Notes: generated from the letters alone by a model not told the origin. A stretch of DNA of 64,000 bases from Azolla caroliniana (GCA_043228905.1 JBHGNT010000004.1:10416001-10480000); one strand, 5' to 3'; counted from the stretch's first letter, positions 43,457-54,979 are shown. Numbers and translations: made by a program.

Positions 43457-44482
43457 TGTTGGGAGACAGGTCCCTCCGGATGGGAAGGGAGAAGAACAGT
43501 GCTGATGAACAAACCCGGCCGAGGCCAAAACCATATGACGAGTACCCGGCTACGGAGAGCCGGATGGTGCAGACCCGGTGAGAACCGGATGAAGAGTACC
43601 CGGCTACGGAGAGCCGGATGGTGCAGACCCGGTGAGAACCGGATGAGGAGTACCCGGTTACGGAGAGCTGGATGGTGCAAACCCAGTGAGAACCGGATGA
43701 AGAGTACCCGGCTACGAAGAGCCGGATGGTGCAGACCCGGTGAGAACCGGATGAGGAGTACCCGGTTACGGAGAGCCGGATGGTGCAGACCCAGTGAGAA
43801 CCGGATGAAGAGTACCCGGCTACGAAGAGCCGGATGGTGCAGACCCGGTGAGAACCGGATGAGGAGTACCCGGTTACGGAGAGCCGGATGGTGCAGACCC
43901 GGTGAGAACCGGATGAGGAGTACCCGGTTACGGAGAGCCGGATGGTGCAGACCCGATGAGAACCGGATGAGGAGTACCCGGCTACGGAGAGCCGGATGGT
44001 GCAGACCCGGTGAGGAATGCTCACCGGATGAAGAGACATATTCGTAAATATGTTTCTGAGAGTCCATCGAGGCTATATTTGTAAATAGCCGAAAAGTCAT
44101 ATTAGTATAAATATGACTTAGGTCAAACTTTTAGACTACTGTTGTTGTCATTCTTGTTGGTGCAAGAAAAGAGAGAGCGCGTAACTGTGTACAGAGAGAG
44201 AGAGAGAGAAAGAGGTCGTTGCCTCTGTTGTAACCGCCGCCTGTGGTGAGGATCGTGAGCACGAGGTCGTTGCCTCCGTGAACTCACTATTGTACATTCT
44301 AACATAGTGATAGTTTGCAGCCTGTGGGCTGCCGTGGTTTTTCCCTTAGTTTGGGTTTTACATGTAAACATCATGCGTACTCCTCTCTTCTTCGTGTCAT
44401 GCTTTATTTCCCGTTTTCTGTGTATGATTCTAAGCTCGGTTGTGGCCGAGCGTTGCGTATAGGGAGCGTTTAGTTCCTGTCA
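43457..44482 (+). repeat. Solo LTR related to copia1/copia2, with expanded minisatellite
   Basis: 1026 bp beginning TGTTGGGAG and ending TTCCTGTCA, with a perfect AACAT target duplication (43452-43456 and 44483-44487). The promoter core TATAAATATGACTTAGG near 44106 and the GCCTGTGGTGAGGA region match the copia1 and copia2 LTRs. It interrupts a LINE fragment. No internal region is present, so it results from LTR-LTR recombination. Confidence 0.9.
43537..44020. repeat. 54-bp minisatellite, about nine units
   Basis: The unit starts GAGTACCCGGCTACGGAGAG and continues with a CCGGATGGTGCAGACCCGGT segment; copies differ at a few positions. As 54 is a multiple of 3, all frames stay open on both strands, giving spurious ORFs of 180-230 codons. 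Confidence 0.95.
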
Positions 44483-44487
44483 AACAT

Positions 44488-44880
44488 AAACCTAATGAAA
44501 GTAAATCGACGAGCCACCATATGCTCATATAAATTCAATATTGATGCTCCGCCAAGATGCTTCAGCGTACAAACATGATCCCATTCCAACCATGACAAGA
44601 CACTTTTCCCTTTTCTTTTCCATAACAACAAATTTCGCATTGAGTGTGACACCATTTCAAGAGCTTTCTTCGACCATGGTAGCAGAGGAAGATAATAAGA
44701 AACCATAGAGACCATAATCGATTGGACCACCTTAAGTCGTAGATGAAAAGGCCAGAATTGAGACCTCTAATACATAAATTTATCCGCCAACCTTTTGGAT
44801 ACCCACTCAATAAGTTTCACATGAGAAACTTCCACCCTAATTGGATATCCAAGGTGACGTCAAATGATACCATGATGTAC
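44488..44880 (-). pseudogene. LINE ORF2 post-RT fragment
   Basis: The minus strand reads LGYPIRVEVSHVKLIEWVSK (near 44800-44850), VQSIMVSMVSYYLPLLPWSK and FLLW-like LLLWKRKGKSVLSWLEWDHVC, then LGGASILNL. This matches the post-RT region of plant LINE ORF2, where a Tyr/Leu-rich helix precedes a W-x-x-x-C-x-P-K-x-x-GG-L-G-I-type motif. It is bounded by the A4 LTR at 44885 and the solo LTR. Confidence 0.65.
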
Positions 44881-44884
44881 TATT

Positions 44885-45264
44885 TGTTAGCCGGTCGGCT
44901 ACCCGAGGTATAAAAGTCGACAAGGGAGTCAGAGTCGGGGTTGGAGTCGGAAGAGTATGAAAGGACATAATTCAAAATGTAATTTTTCCAAGTATAAAAA
45001 AATATAGTAATTTAGGAAATAAGACAATTTTGTATAATTGTAGGTTCTTGCCGAACATGAAAGTGTATCATCTTGGAAAAAACTCTCAGGTCACCTATAA
45101 AAAGGGACCGAGAGCATTGTACTATCATCGTTCTGTTTTGGTTTTAATATAGTTTTTGTAGTTAGAGTATTTCTGCGTCGACTATTCTGTCATTCTTTAT
45201 CTAGCTATTTACTATATTGAATATTTGAATTATTCTATGCTACACTGATTATGTTATACTAACA
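44885..45264 (+). repeat. 5' LTR of gypsy element A4
   Basis: 380 bp, TGTTAGCCGG...ACTAACA. The 5-bp inverted ends (TGTTA/TAACA) and TATA box CCTATAAAAAGGG near 45094 match the LTRs of A2 and, more loosely, A-L/A-R. It is followed by GTCGATCAGG, which is not the initiator-Met primer site. Confidence 0.7.
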
Positions 45265-45309
45265 GTCGATCAGGATTGTATGTTCTAGTTCTAAGTAATT
45301 AGGCTCTAA

Positions 45310-47190
45310 GTGACCATTGTTTTACATAAAGTTCTGAGTAGTGTCGACACATGCCATCTCTCCAACCACAATCGTCTTGATAGAATGTTCTCAGTAGTAA
45401 GACGTTCGACCTATTGTGTCTGTCGACTGTCGGTAGAGCAACACAATATTTTGGCACGCTTGGTTACATTTGCTACGAGTAGAGAACAAGGAGAATGGAT
45501 GTTGGCTAGTCGATTCAATATAGACCAACCTGTTGAAAGAAGAAGACCACACACTAGATCAGACAATTGTTGTGTAGAAAGGGGTAGTTCTGATAGTTCG
45601 GAGTTTGCTGAACAAACCCAACAAGAAGTTGAAGGGGAATTGAGGGTACTTCTCGATTTAACTACAGATAGTAGTTCGGATGAGGAGCAGTTTGACCAGA
45701 GTTACTTAGTCAAACATTGTGAGGAGGATACAATGCTGTATCCCTATCCTAAATACAATCATGAAGCAGACGTGGAGGCTCATGTGCGTGCTTTTCTTAC
45801 AACATGGCAGGCTAACCATGTGTCGCAGAGATTGTCGGAAGCGAATGCTAACAAATAAAAATTTGCCGAATTTGGATTGTCATTGGAAGGGCAATTAGCA
45901 AATTGGTACTCACAACATGAGGTGGGTGAGTTCGAATCCTTTAAACAATTTACTGCCAAGTTTATCAAGTTATTCCACCGACATGTTCCAAAAAGGGAAC
46001 TTATGAGCCAATTCTATGCGGCTTATCAAGAAGCGCATGAAACTGTTCCACAATTCATCATTTGGTTTCAAAACCTTCGGAGATAGTTAGCAAGAACTCT
46101 TCCGGAAGAGGATGTGAAGGAAAGTTTCTTGTCGGCACTACGAGAGCCGCTTCGAACGACACTAGCCGTGTTCGACTTTAAGGATCAAACACTGGAGCAA
46201 ATAATCGATAAAGCACTGATCATGGACAAGACCTAGACCAGTAATAGTATGTCAATGGCATCGTTACAAAGGTCTCTACCAACATTGGAAGAAGTATAGT
46301 TTTGGAAAGCAATTCAATACATACGACATGCCTCAATCCAGGGCATTCTACAATTAATTGCACCTTATGCACACATTGTGTGATCTGTCATTCCAAGGCA
46401 CATACGATTGACCAGTGTGAGTATAATCTGCTAAATAAGGTCGCCGCTCTAGTGAGGCAGATACAACCTCATGGCACCGCCAAGATGATAGGAATCCGTT
46501 GATGCACTGGTTTCACGATGATGATAGGCCAAGATATGATGATCACTACCAGTCGGATCGAAATCGACAAGGCAATTATCTACGAGATGAGCGATACAAT
46601 GATTATTGGCGAGAAGATGACCAACAAGATGAGTATAGGAGGGATAGTCGTAACAGTTACGACCGTGACTATTCACCCCGTCAAGATAGAAATGATCGTC
46701 GCCCTTATAGAGGTAATCAATATCATGATGATAGAAGGTCCTACGTTCAAAGGAGAAATGAAGACAATCGACCCCATAATCATCGATTTCAGAATGATAG
46801 ACGGAATGATAACAGAAGACCCAAGGTATCCCGACAATTTCAGTATAATTCCAAAGGTTGAGATGAGCCGAAACTATAGGATGTTCGGCAATCGCATAAT
46901 GAGAACAACGAATCCAGTGAGCTGTCAATGTTGAATTGCTATATTTGTAGGAAAGATGGGCATTATGCAAATCAATGTCCAACGAAAGACAAAGGTAAGG
47001 CTCCAATAGTCAATATGGTAATTGCAGAGGTTCAACAAGTCACCACCTGGAGCAAAGCCAAACAATCTAAGTGGCATATACAGGAAGCAGTTCGGAAAGT
47101 AGGGAAGGAATGGGTCGAGGAAGCTAACAACAACAATGTCACTAGGATGCTGCAGGAGAGTAATGCCTCGAATGTCACATCTGACAAGTA
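45310..47190 (+). pseudogene. gag of gypsy element A4
   Basis: Fragmented frames. Residues near 45720-46250 form a retrotransposon gag domain with LSLEGQLANWYS, FESFKQFTAKFIKLFHR and TLPEEDVKESFLSAL. Two zinc knuckles have CCHC spacing: CVICHSKAHTIDQC (near 46380) and CYICRKDGHYANQC (near 46940). Between them at 46500-46860 is an Asp/Arg/Tyr/Asn-rich disordered stretch. Stops at 45856, 46084 and elsewhere, and a frame change near 46860, show decay. The family assignment comes from the downstream RT. Confidence 0.75.
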
Positions 47191-47299
47191 AGGAAGTCGA
47201 CAAGAGGAGCTACTGACTGAAACACCTGACGAGGATGAAGAATGGAAAGTCTTGACGGACAACCATGTATCATTACGACTAATAGGGTTATTAAAATTA

Positions 47300-47860
47300 G
47301 TTCCTCAATTCACATAAAAGGTCACCCACATCATTGCGAGAAATGAGTCAGAACAGGTGTCGGTAAATTTTACGAACCTAGTGAAGGGACCGACAATTAT
47401 GGACGAGCAAAACCCAAAAATCAAGGTAATTATTCAAGGTCAAGAAGTTTCGGGTAGTATCTTAGATGGAGGATTTGAGGTAAATGTGATTAATAAGGTC
47501 ACTTGGGATCGTCTCGATATCACAAAATGGGAGCCATGTCCATTTTGGTTATGAATGGCAGATACCGGTACTGTTTGACCAATAGGGCTCATTCGACAAC
47601 TTTATATCATCATTGGTGGCCATAGTTTCCAAATATCGGTGGTCATTCTACATTTGGTGGCACCGGGAGCTTACCCTTTGCTATTGGGCGGACCATGGCT
47701 TAGAACTGCGAGCATCAAACAGAATTAGCAGAAGAATCTTCTAACATTTCGGAAGGGCAAAATAAAGATCAAAGTTTTGACTCAGGAGAAGGTAGCAACA
47801 ACACGAGAATTATATGCTGAATTTGTCAATATGATGGGGAAGAGAATCAATATTTTGATG
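47300..47860 (+). pseudogene. Aspartic protease of gypsy element A4
   Basis: Encodes IKVIIQGQEVSGSILDGGFE followed by VNVINKVTWDRL. The active site reads LDGG where intact elements have D-[ST]-G or DGGSG; then a degraded region with PYPLLLGGPWL-like text near 47680. It is broken by stops after 47551. Confidence 0.65.
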
Positions 47861-48260
47861 AAAATCCGAAGATAATTCCCTTATTTGAAATTGACGTAGT
47901 CGAAATCATCAAGCCATATCTCGGAAATGAAGACAAGGAGGTTGATGTTCCGGTTGATGATAAAACTCTAATGGAGTTATGTCATCAATAGGAAGCCATG
48001 GAAAAAGAAATGCAGGTATCACGACAAGTGCAAGCTTCTTCACTCGAGGAATTAAATCTAGCGGACGATGATGGAGAACCCAAAACAATGCTAATTGCAA
48101 AGGAAATGCAGTCGGCTGACAAGACCAGGCTCACAAAGATACTACGCCAGTATAGAGATGTGTTTGCATGGTCATTTGAGAATATGAAAGGACTAGATCC
48201 GACGTTCTGTCAGCATAAGATCAACCTCCATAAAGATGTGAAGCCAGTGCAACAACGACG
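47861..48260 (+). pseudogene. Linker and RT N-terminus of gypsy element A4
   Basis: Aligns with the A-R polyprotein at 63560-63918: ENPKIIPLFEIDVVE against EHPKIVPLFEIDVAE, EKEMQVSRQVQASSLEELNL against EREMAVSQRVKASQLDEVNL, and YRDVFAWSFENMKGLDP against FRDVFAWSYEDMRGLDP. It is truncated at 48260, where the copia2 LTR begins; the CGACG at 48256-48260 would be the target duplication. It places A4 in the same lineage as A-R. Confidence 0.85.
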
Positions 48261-48532
48261 TGTCAGGAACTACATGCTCCCGATGAACAACGTTCGGCCA
48301 CAACCAAGCTTAGACTCAAACACAGAAAAATGGGAATGAATGCATGACACAATGGAGAGAAGAGTACACAGGATGTTTACGTGGAAAACCCAAACATGGG
48401 AAAAACCACGGTAGTCCACTGACTGCTAACTATCACTATGTAACAAAATACAATAGATGAACACAGAGGCAACAACCTCTTGTTCACTGTCTTCGCCACA
48501 GGCGGTGGTTACAACAGAGATACGAACTCTTC

Positions 48533-48567
<35 letters not shown>

Positions 48568-49060
48568 CACTGTTGCGCTCTAATCTTGCGCCAACAAGAA
48601 TGACAACAACCACTTCCTCTAAGTTTGCCCTAAGTCATATTTATACTAATATGAATTTTTGGCTATTTACAAATATAGCCCCGATGGACTGTCAGAAAAC
48701 ATATTTACGAATATGTCCTTTCATCCGGTGAGCACTTCTCACCGGGCCTTCACCATCCAGCTCTTGCCGGGTACTTGTCATCCGGTTCTCACCAGGTCCT
48801 CCGTAGCCGGGTACTTGTCATCCAGTTCTCACCGGGTCCTCCGTAGCCGGGTACTCGTCATCTGGTTCTCACCGGGTATTCCGTAGCCGGGTACTCGTCA
48901 TCCGGTTCTCACTGGGTCCTCCATAGTCGGGTACTCGTCATCTGGTTCTCACCGGGTCCTCCGTAGCCGGGTACTCGTCATCCGGTTTCGGCCGAGGCCG
49001 AGTTTGCTCATCAGTACTGTTCTTCTCACTTCCCATCCAGAGGGAACTATTTCCTAACAA
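48261..49060 (-). repeat. 3' LTR of copia2
   Basis: 800 bp. On the minus strand it starts TGTTAGGAAATAG and ends AGTTCCTGACA. It contains (TC)n at 48533-48563, the TATAAATATGACTTAGG-type promoter near 48640 and a 40-bp CCGG-rich minisatellite. It is related to the solo LTR at 43457 and more distantly to copia1. Confidence 0.85.
48720..49000. repeat. 40-bp minisatellite in copia2 LTR
   Basis: About six units built on CCGTAGCCGGGTACTCGTCA followed by TCCGGTTCTCACCGGGTCCT. The unit is the 54-bp unit of the solo LTR minus a 14-base insert. Confidence 0.9.
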
Positions 49061-49078
49061 ACTCCCCCTTCACTCCGG
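49061..49078 (-). other. Polypurine tract of copia2
   Basis: GTGAAGGGGGAGTT in element orientation abuts the LTR, as in copia1. Confidence 0.85.
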
Positions 49079-51594
49079 CATGGGATGTCTTACTAGTCCG
49101 ATCCGCTTCCGGCATGCATCTAGCTTGTCAAGTATCAGTACTTTGGTCAACATATCTGACCCGTTCTCGGCCGTGTGGATCTTCGTCAGCGTGAACTCCT
49201 GGTCATCTACTCTTTCCCGGATCCAGTGATACCTTCGCTGGATATGCTTCGTCCGGGAATGGTAGGCTGCATTCTTAGCAAGGTGGATGGCACTTTGACT
49301 GTCGCAATAGAGACGATATTCATCTTGCCGGATACTGAGCTCTCCGATGAAGTCCTTCATCCATAATATTTCCTTCCTGGCTTCCACATCTGCCATGTAC
49401 TCCGCCTCCGTGGTTGACAACACAACCGTCTTCTGCAGCCTCGACTGCCACGAAACAGCTCCCCCTGCATATGTCATTACATACCCGGATGTAGACCGGC
49501 TGGTATCCACATTAGCCGACATGTCCGAATCGGTAAAACCGTCAAGTTGAGGTTTTCAAGAGCCGAATCGGAGACACATATTTGAAGTGCCCTTCAAGTA
49601 CCGGAGTATCCATTTGACCGTGTTCCAGTGCTCCTTGTTGGGATTGCTCATAAACCGGCTCACCACTCCGACTGCGTATCCTATATCCGGTTGGGTACAC
49701 ACCATTGCGAACATTAAGCTCCCGACGGCAGAGGCATATGGAACCTTAATCATATCAACCTTCTCTGCTTTCGTCTTCGGGCTTTGCTTATCGGATAATC
49801 TGCAGTTTGCCGGGAGTGTCGATCCAACCGGTTTCGCTTCTAACATGTTGAACCGCTGAAGCACCTTTGTCACGTATTTCTCCTGTGACAGCCACAGTTG
49901 CTTCGTTGGCCAGTTCCGGATGATATGCATCCCCAACATCTGTCTTGCCGGACCCAAGTCTTTCATCGCGAAAGTTCGGTTGAGAGCCTTCTTTAGCATC
50001 CGTATTTTGGCTTGGTTCCGTCTGACGATCAACATGTCGTCCACGTACAAAAGGAGTATCAGGAAGTCGCCTCCTTCGAACTTCTTCACAAACATGCAGT
50101 GATCGGCCTGCGTCTTGTGGTACCCTTGATCGGCCATGAAGGAGTCGAACTTCCGGTACCATTGTCGAGGAGCCTGCTTCAGTCCGTACAGGCTCTTCTT
50201 CAACCGACAAACTAGGTGCTCTTTCCCTTTCTCCACGAATCCTTCCAGTTGCTGCATGTAGATCTCCTCTTCGAGGTCACCGTGAAGGAATGCCGTGTTC
50301 ACGTCCAACTGCTCTACCTCGAGGTTCATGCTTGTCGCTATACTCATCACCGTCCGGATGGAGGTCATCTTTACTACCGGGGCAAATATCTCGTCGAAGT
50401 CCACATCCTTCTTCTGCTGGAACCCCTTCACCACGATCGTAGCTTTGTATCTCGGGGGGTTGCCGGCATCTCCCGGTTTCAACTTGTACACCCACTTGTT
50501 TCAGAGTGCCCGCTTTCCTTTCGGCAACTCCACCAATTCGTACGTATGGTTGTCATGCAGGGAATCCATCTCATCCTGCATTGCACTTAACCATTTGCGG
50601 TTGTGGGTGTCATCCTTCGCTTCATCAAAGCTTTCTGGCTCCCCCTCATCGGTTAGCAGCACATGCTCTGCATCCGGAAATCTCCGGGGGGCCCTTCTCT
50701 CTCTGAGAGGATATCTCCGTCTTTGGGCTTCAATAACCGTCTCCTCCATTTGCTCTTCATCCGAATCCGATTCGGGGTCTTGGCCGGTTTCGGTTTCAGC
50801 TTCCTCTACTTCTTCTTCTGCCGGTTCGGTATCCTCATCGTTACCGGCTGGTTCCTCGAGTGCTAACCGGTCTCTTGCTGGTTGGGTTTGCTCATCGTAG
50901 AATCGATCCTTACCGGTCGACTCAGAGTTCATTATCTGTTTCTCTGACTCCCAATCGGCGAGCGTCTTGTCCTCCATGAAGATAATATCTCGACTCCGGA
51001 ATACCTTCTTGTTGACCAGGTCCCACACTCGGTAGCCGAACTCATCGTCGCCGTAACCGAGGAATATGCATGGCCGGGTCTTCAGATCTAGTTTTCCTCT
51101 CCGGTCCTTAGCTACATGCACATACACAAGACACCTGAATACCTTCGGATGCCGGTAGGACACTTCCTTACCGGTCTAGACTCTCTGTGGTGTGTCTTCG
51201 TCCAAGGGTACTGAGGGTGATCTGTTTATCACATATGTCGCCACTGACAGTGCCTCCACCCAAAACATCTTGGGTAGTTTTGCATGCGCTAGCATACTCT
51301 GGACCCTCTCCGTTATGGTCCGGTTCATCCTCTCGGCCAACCCGTTTAGTTCCGGCGTCTTCGGCACGGTAAATTCGAGCCAGATTCCCTTCGAGCGACA
51401 ATACTCCTCGAACTGCCCCCGGTATTCACCTCCGTTATCTGCTCGAACCGCCTTCAGCTTCCGACCGGTTTCTCTTTCCACTCTCGCGTTGAGCTCTTTG
51501 AAGACGGATAACACCTGAGCCTTCGTCTTCAACGGTGTGACCCACAACTTCCGGCTGTGGTCATCTATGAACGTCACGAAGTACTGTGATCCGG
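49070..51594 (-). pseudogene. Copia2 integrase-RT-RNase H, 5' part lost
   Basis: One frame, interrupted only by in-frame stops (near 49555, 50500 and 51175), with no frameshift. It aligns along its length with copia1 gag-pol from the integrase core (TFIDDHSRKLW, RADNGGEY, ELNGLAERMNR) through RT (VNTAFLHGDLEEEIYMQQ, LLLYVDDMLIV) to RNase H (LSTTEAEYMAD, DSQSAIHLAK). The 5' half (gag, protease, integrase zinc finger) is missing because gypsy B2 begins at 51595. The copy is inactive and clearly older than copia1. Confidence 0.9.
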
Positions 51595-52251
51595 TGTCGC
51601 GTTGTTACGCGTGTGTGTGTAGAAAGAGGCGGGACCACGGGGGTCTCGGACCAAGGAGAGAGAGAGAGAGAGAGAGATGCAAGTACACAGAGAGAGATTA
51701 AGAGCAAGGAAAACAGGAACCTGATTACTATAGTCAATAGCTTACAACCGACAACCCGGTAATGGACCCGACATGGGGTCCTACTCACGCACACCGACGA
51801 CAGCCGCACGACTCGAAGAAACAAAAGGGGAAAGGGGAAGGAGAGAGACTCTTCTGGAAGCACACAGGCTGTCCACGAAGCAGAGGCAACGAACTCCCGA
51901 CACCCGCAGAGAACGACGATTTGAGGAGAGAGAGAGCCCGACACTCGGTTTTGCAGGAGCACTTCGTCCTCGCCAACACGCGATCTTTTCTCTCCCCTCT
52001 CTCCTCTCGTTAAATAGTTCCCAAAAGGGGGTGCCCTTTCTCCCTAGTCAAATCACTTTATTCCCTATCCCTTATGACAGAGATATGCACAATCCCCTAA
52101 TAAATGTGTACTACTTAGTATTTACATCAGCCGATCCATTTATGAATCATGTACAAAATATCAAAATATCAATTCATGCGCCCATCCGTGTAAGAGCCGG
52201 TTCCTGCGCCTTTTTCTCCGATTCCGCATATGCCCAGTTTTCTTCACGACA
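51595..52251 (-). repeat. 3' LTR of gypsy element B2
   Basis: 657 bp, TGTCGTGAAG...CGCGACA on the minus strand. The outer 25 bases and the motif GACCCCCGTGGTCCCGCC recur in the B3 LTR. Contains a GA microsatellite (51655-51680). It interrupts copia2 integrase. Confidence 0.8.
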
Positions 52252-52265
52252 TTCACCCCCACCAA
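52252..52265 (-). other. Polypurine tract of gypsy B2
   Basis: GGTTTGGTGGGGGTGAA in element orientation, directly before TGTCGTG, preceded by the shared CCGGTGGATGCACGG block. Confidence 0.75.
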
Positions 52266-52341
52266 ACCGTGCATCCACCGGCATGTGCCAGAGACGGGTA
52301 GATACCGAAGAAAACCGGCTTCACTCGTCGTTCTCCGATTC

Positions 52342-53219
52342 TCAGTCGGGCCCAAACTGATAGTCATTGTCGCTCCCGCTTGCAGGCTCCGGCTTGTCTT
52401 CGAACCGCTTCTTGAACGCTTTGATCCGCTTCCCGGCCACCGGCACCGCTAACTGTGTCCCGTCAAGTTCCGCGAGGTGGTACGTGCCGTTGTCGTTCGC
52501 GCTCGTCACCGTGTAGGGCCCGAACCATCTCCTAGCGAACTTTCGCACCGCCTTGTGCTGATTGTCGAGGATGCTGTCGTATACCAAGACCCAGTCGCCT
52601 TCCTCGATCTTCTTGGGTCGCAACCAGTGCGTCCGGTTGAACCGGGTCATGTTCCGCTCCCTTGCCACTCACAGTTTTTTCTTCGCCCGTTTCACGTCCT
52701 CCATCCTCCGCTCGAGTTGCCGAATCCGCGCCGCCAACAACTCCTCTCATCTCATTTCGTCCTTCCAATCTACCGCCGCCCATGAAGAAACCGTCCGTTC
52801 CACCGGCATGATCGGCTTTTGTCCGTGCATCAGCTTTGCCGGCGTAAACCTTGTCACCGAACTGTGCGTAGTTCGGTCCGCCCATAGTGCGTAAGGAAGG
52901 AGCTGCAGCCAATTCCCGACCTGCCCTCTGCATGCACGCACCAATGCCTTTACGATCGGCCCGTGCCCATGTTCTACCTTTCCGTTCACCTCCGGATTGT
53001 ACACCTTAGTGAGGGAGAGTTTGACGCCTAGCCGGTCGAACAACTGCTCAACTTCCCGCGCATCCAGCTATCCCCGGTCTGCCACGATCCTCCCGACGCA
53101 CCCGTATCGACACACTACCTCTTCGATCAGGAACCGGCATACCGCTGCGGTTGTCTTGTTCTGCAGTGCACAGCCTTCCACCTGGTTCGTTAAGTCTTCT
53201 CGCGCAAGCACCAGGTATC
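52342..53219 (-). pseudogene. Integrase fragment of gypsy element B2
   Basis: Aligns with B1 integrase from YLVLAREDL (53219) through ADRG, YNPEVNGKVEHGHGPIVKAL (catalytic Glu), HGQKPIMPVER and WVLVYDS to RWFGPYTV. Three in-frame stops and no visible frameshift. It begins abruptly at 53219 next to the AT-rich segment, so everything upstream of the integrase core is lost. Confidence 0.85.
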
Positions 53220-53980
53220 ACATCTGTCCTACTCCCAATTTAAAAATATGTTAAATACGTTTTCTTAATATGTTAAATACTTATAAAATATGTTAAATAC
53301 GTATTTTACGTATAATACGTTAAATACTTCTAGAATTTGAAAATTACTTACCTTTCAAAAAAATATCTATAATATTGTAAAAAACATCTATGTTTACACA
53401 ATTTTGTGATGTACAATATAGTTCTACATCCTAAAATGCATATAAGACATTTGAACATTTCACATCCTAAAATACTTGTAGTAATATGGATGTCGACATT
53501 CCCTTATTCTATAAATCAGTGTAAGTGTGTATCACGATGTTCTACTTTAAATTGTAATTATTTACAATTATGCCTTCATAGATTGAGGAATCGTCTACGA
53601 TTATCACGCTTATGATAAGTTTCTCTTTTCTTCATTTTCTTCTTCTTCTTCTTCTATCTTTTGCGATTATCACACTCAAGACAGGTTTATGTCTTCTTTT
53701 CTCTCTTCTTCTTCTTCTTCTTCATCGTCGTCTCTTCTATTCTTCTTCCTTCCTTCCTTTGGCTTCATTTTCACTAAAATATTTTTTTCTTTTGCTTTTT
53801 GTTAGGGTTTTACTTACATTTTCTTTATAAATACGTATTATACCTATTTTTTTATAAATACGTTAAATACTGTATTGGACAAACGTACATGATGTTTGAC
53901 TGAACAACATTGAGGTATAATACGTACTATACAAATGATGAGGTATTATACGTATTTAAACGTTAAATACGGGTACGTAA
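53220..53980. mobile_element. AT-rich segment with TTAAATACG repeats; candidate non-autonomous DNA element
   Basis: The first ~110 and last ~160 bases carry many copies of TTAAATACG or ATAATACGT in both orientations. The middle is CT-rich (TTCTTC runs at 53630-53760). The ends TACTCCCAATTT and AAATACGGGTA are weakly inverted. It lies exactly between the truncated B2 integrase and the truncated B3 cargo. Subterminal repeats of this kind are typical of hAT/CACTA-like elements, but no target duplication was found, so the assignment is tentative. Confidence 0.35.
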
Positions 53981-53986
53981 ACAACC

Positions 53987-54979
53987 ATGGGCGGCGGCAA
54001 GGCGGGCAACCAAGACGACGGCAAGGAGATCAAGGAAGAGGAGGTGGCAAGCGTAATCGAGGCTTGGGCGATCAGAGACGGGGTAGCCACGGACAACGAC
54101 GTCCGGACGGAGGCAGCTAAGGAGACAACGAGCGGCGGTGCCGCGGCCTTACACACAGTGGCCCTAGAGACTCCGGCGGTCGGCCCGAGTGCCGGCGTGA
54201 GACCTAGAGCGACAGGCAGTGGCGGCGGCAAGGTGGGCAACCGAGATGAGGATGAGGACGAGGAGGTAGCAAGCATAACTGAGGCTTGCGTAACCGGGGA
54301 CGAGATAGCCACGGACCACAGTGTCCGAACGAAAGTGGCTACAAACATGACATCGGGGGGTGATGGTACCGAGACTTTTCCCACACCTATTCTAGAGACT
54401 TCGGCGGTCGGCCCCGAGATCCCACGTGAGACCGGAGAGATGGAAGGTGGCGGCGGCAAAGTGGGCGATCGAAACGACGATGAGGAAGGTTATAGCGGAC
54501 GGAGGAGAGACCCCTTGACACCGAGACTGGAGACTACGGCGGTTGTGCTCGAATGCCAACATAAGACCGGAGAGGAGGGCGGTGGCCCTGAGGAGGCGTG
54601 GCCCGGAGTGAACACGTACGAAGATGAGGATGCGAGGTCCGGAATGGGCACATGCAAGAGGATCGACGGAGAGGTTGGGAGCGACGAAGAGGAGAGAGTC
54701 GGGAACCGGCCCGACTGGAAGATGAATTGGTCGATAATCCGACACGACCAGAAGACGACGCGGAAGAAGATTGGAGCGGGGTCCGGTCAACCGGGCCCGA
54801 ACCGAAGAAGAGCCGGCAAGGCCGGATTTGTTCGGACAAACATGTACCGGCCGGTTACGATTACGGAAGGGAGCCGACCGAACCGGAACATGATCAATCG
54901 GGATCAAACCGGGCAAGGACCAAACCGGCATGATTGGAGATCGGGGCGAACGAGCCACAAACCCGACGGGAGCTGGTAA
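53987..54979 (+). other. 330-codon GC-rich ORF with internal repeats in B3 cargo
   Basis: Open plus-strand frame rich in Gly, Glu, Asp, Thr and Arg. A unit beginning GGGKVGNRDEDEDEEVASI and ending LETSAVGP occurs about 2.5 times (DNA period about 231 bp: near 54153 and 54384). Further partial units near 54522 and 55047 are in different frames or beyond stops. No known domain, signal peptide or membrane segment. It may be a repeat-derived open frame rather than a gene; composition (very GC-rich, CpG kept) differs sharply from the AT-rich DNA on its left. Confidence 0.3.

Noticed and set aside
43537-44020. CRISPR-like regular repeat array
   Set aside because: Units are directly adjacent with no unique spacers, inside a plant LTR with target duplication; it is a minisatellite.
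43408-44100. Long ORFs of 180-230 codons in several frames on both strands
   Set aside because: They arise from a 54-bp minisatellite (a multiple of 3) inside a solo LTR; the proteins are simple repeats and frames on both strands are equally open.
46449-47006. 185-codon minus-strand ORF, His/Tyr/Asn-rich
   Set aside because: Shadow of the low-complexity D/R/Y-rich gag tail of A4 on the plus strand.
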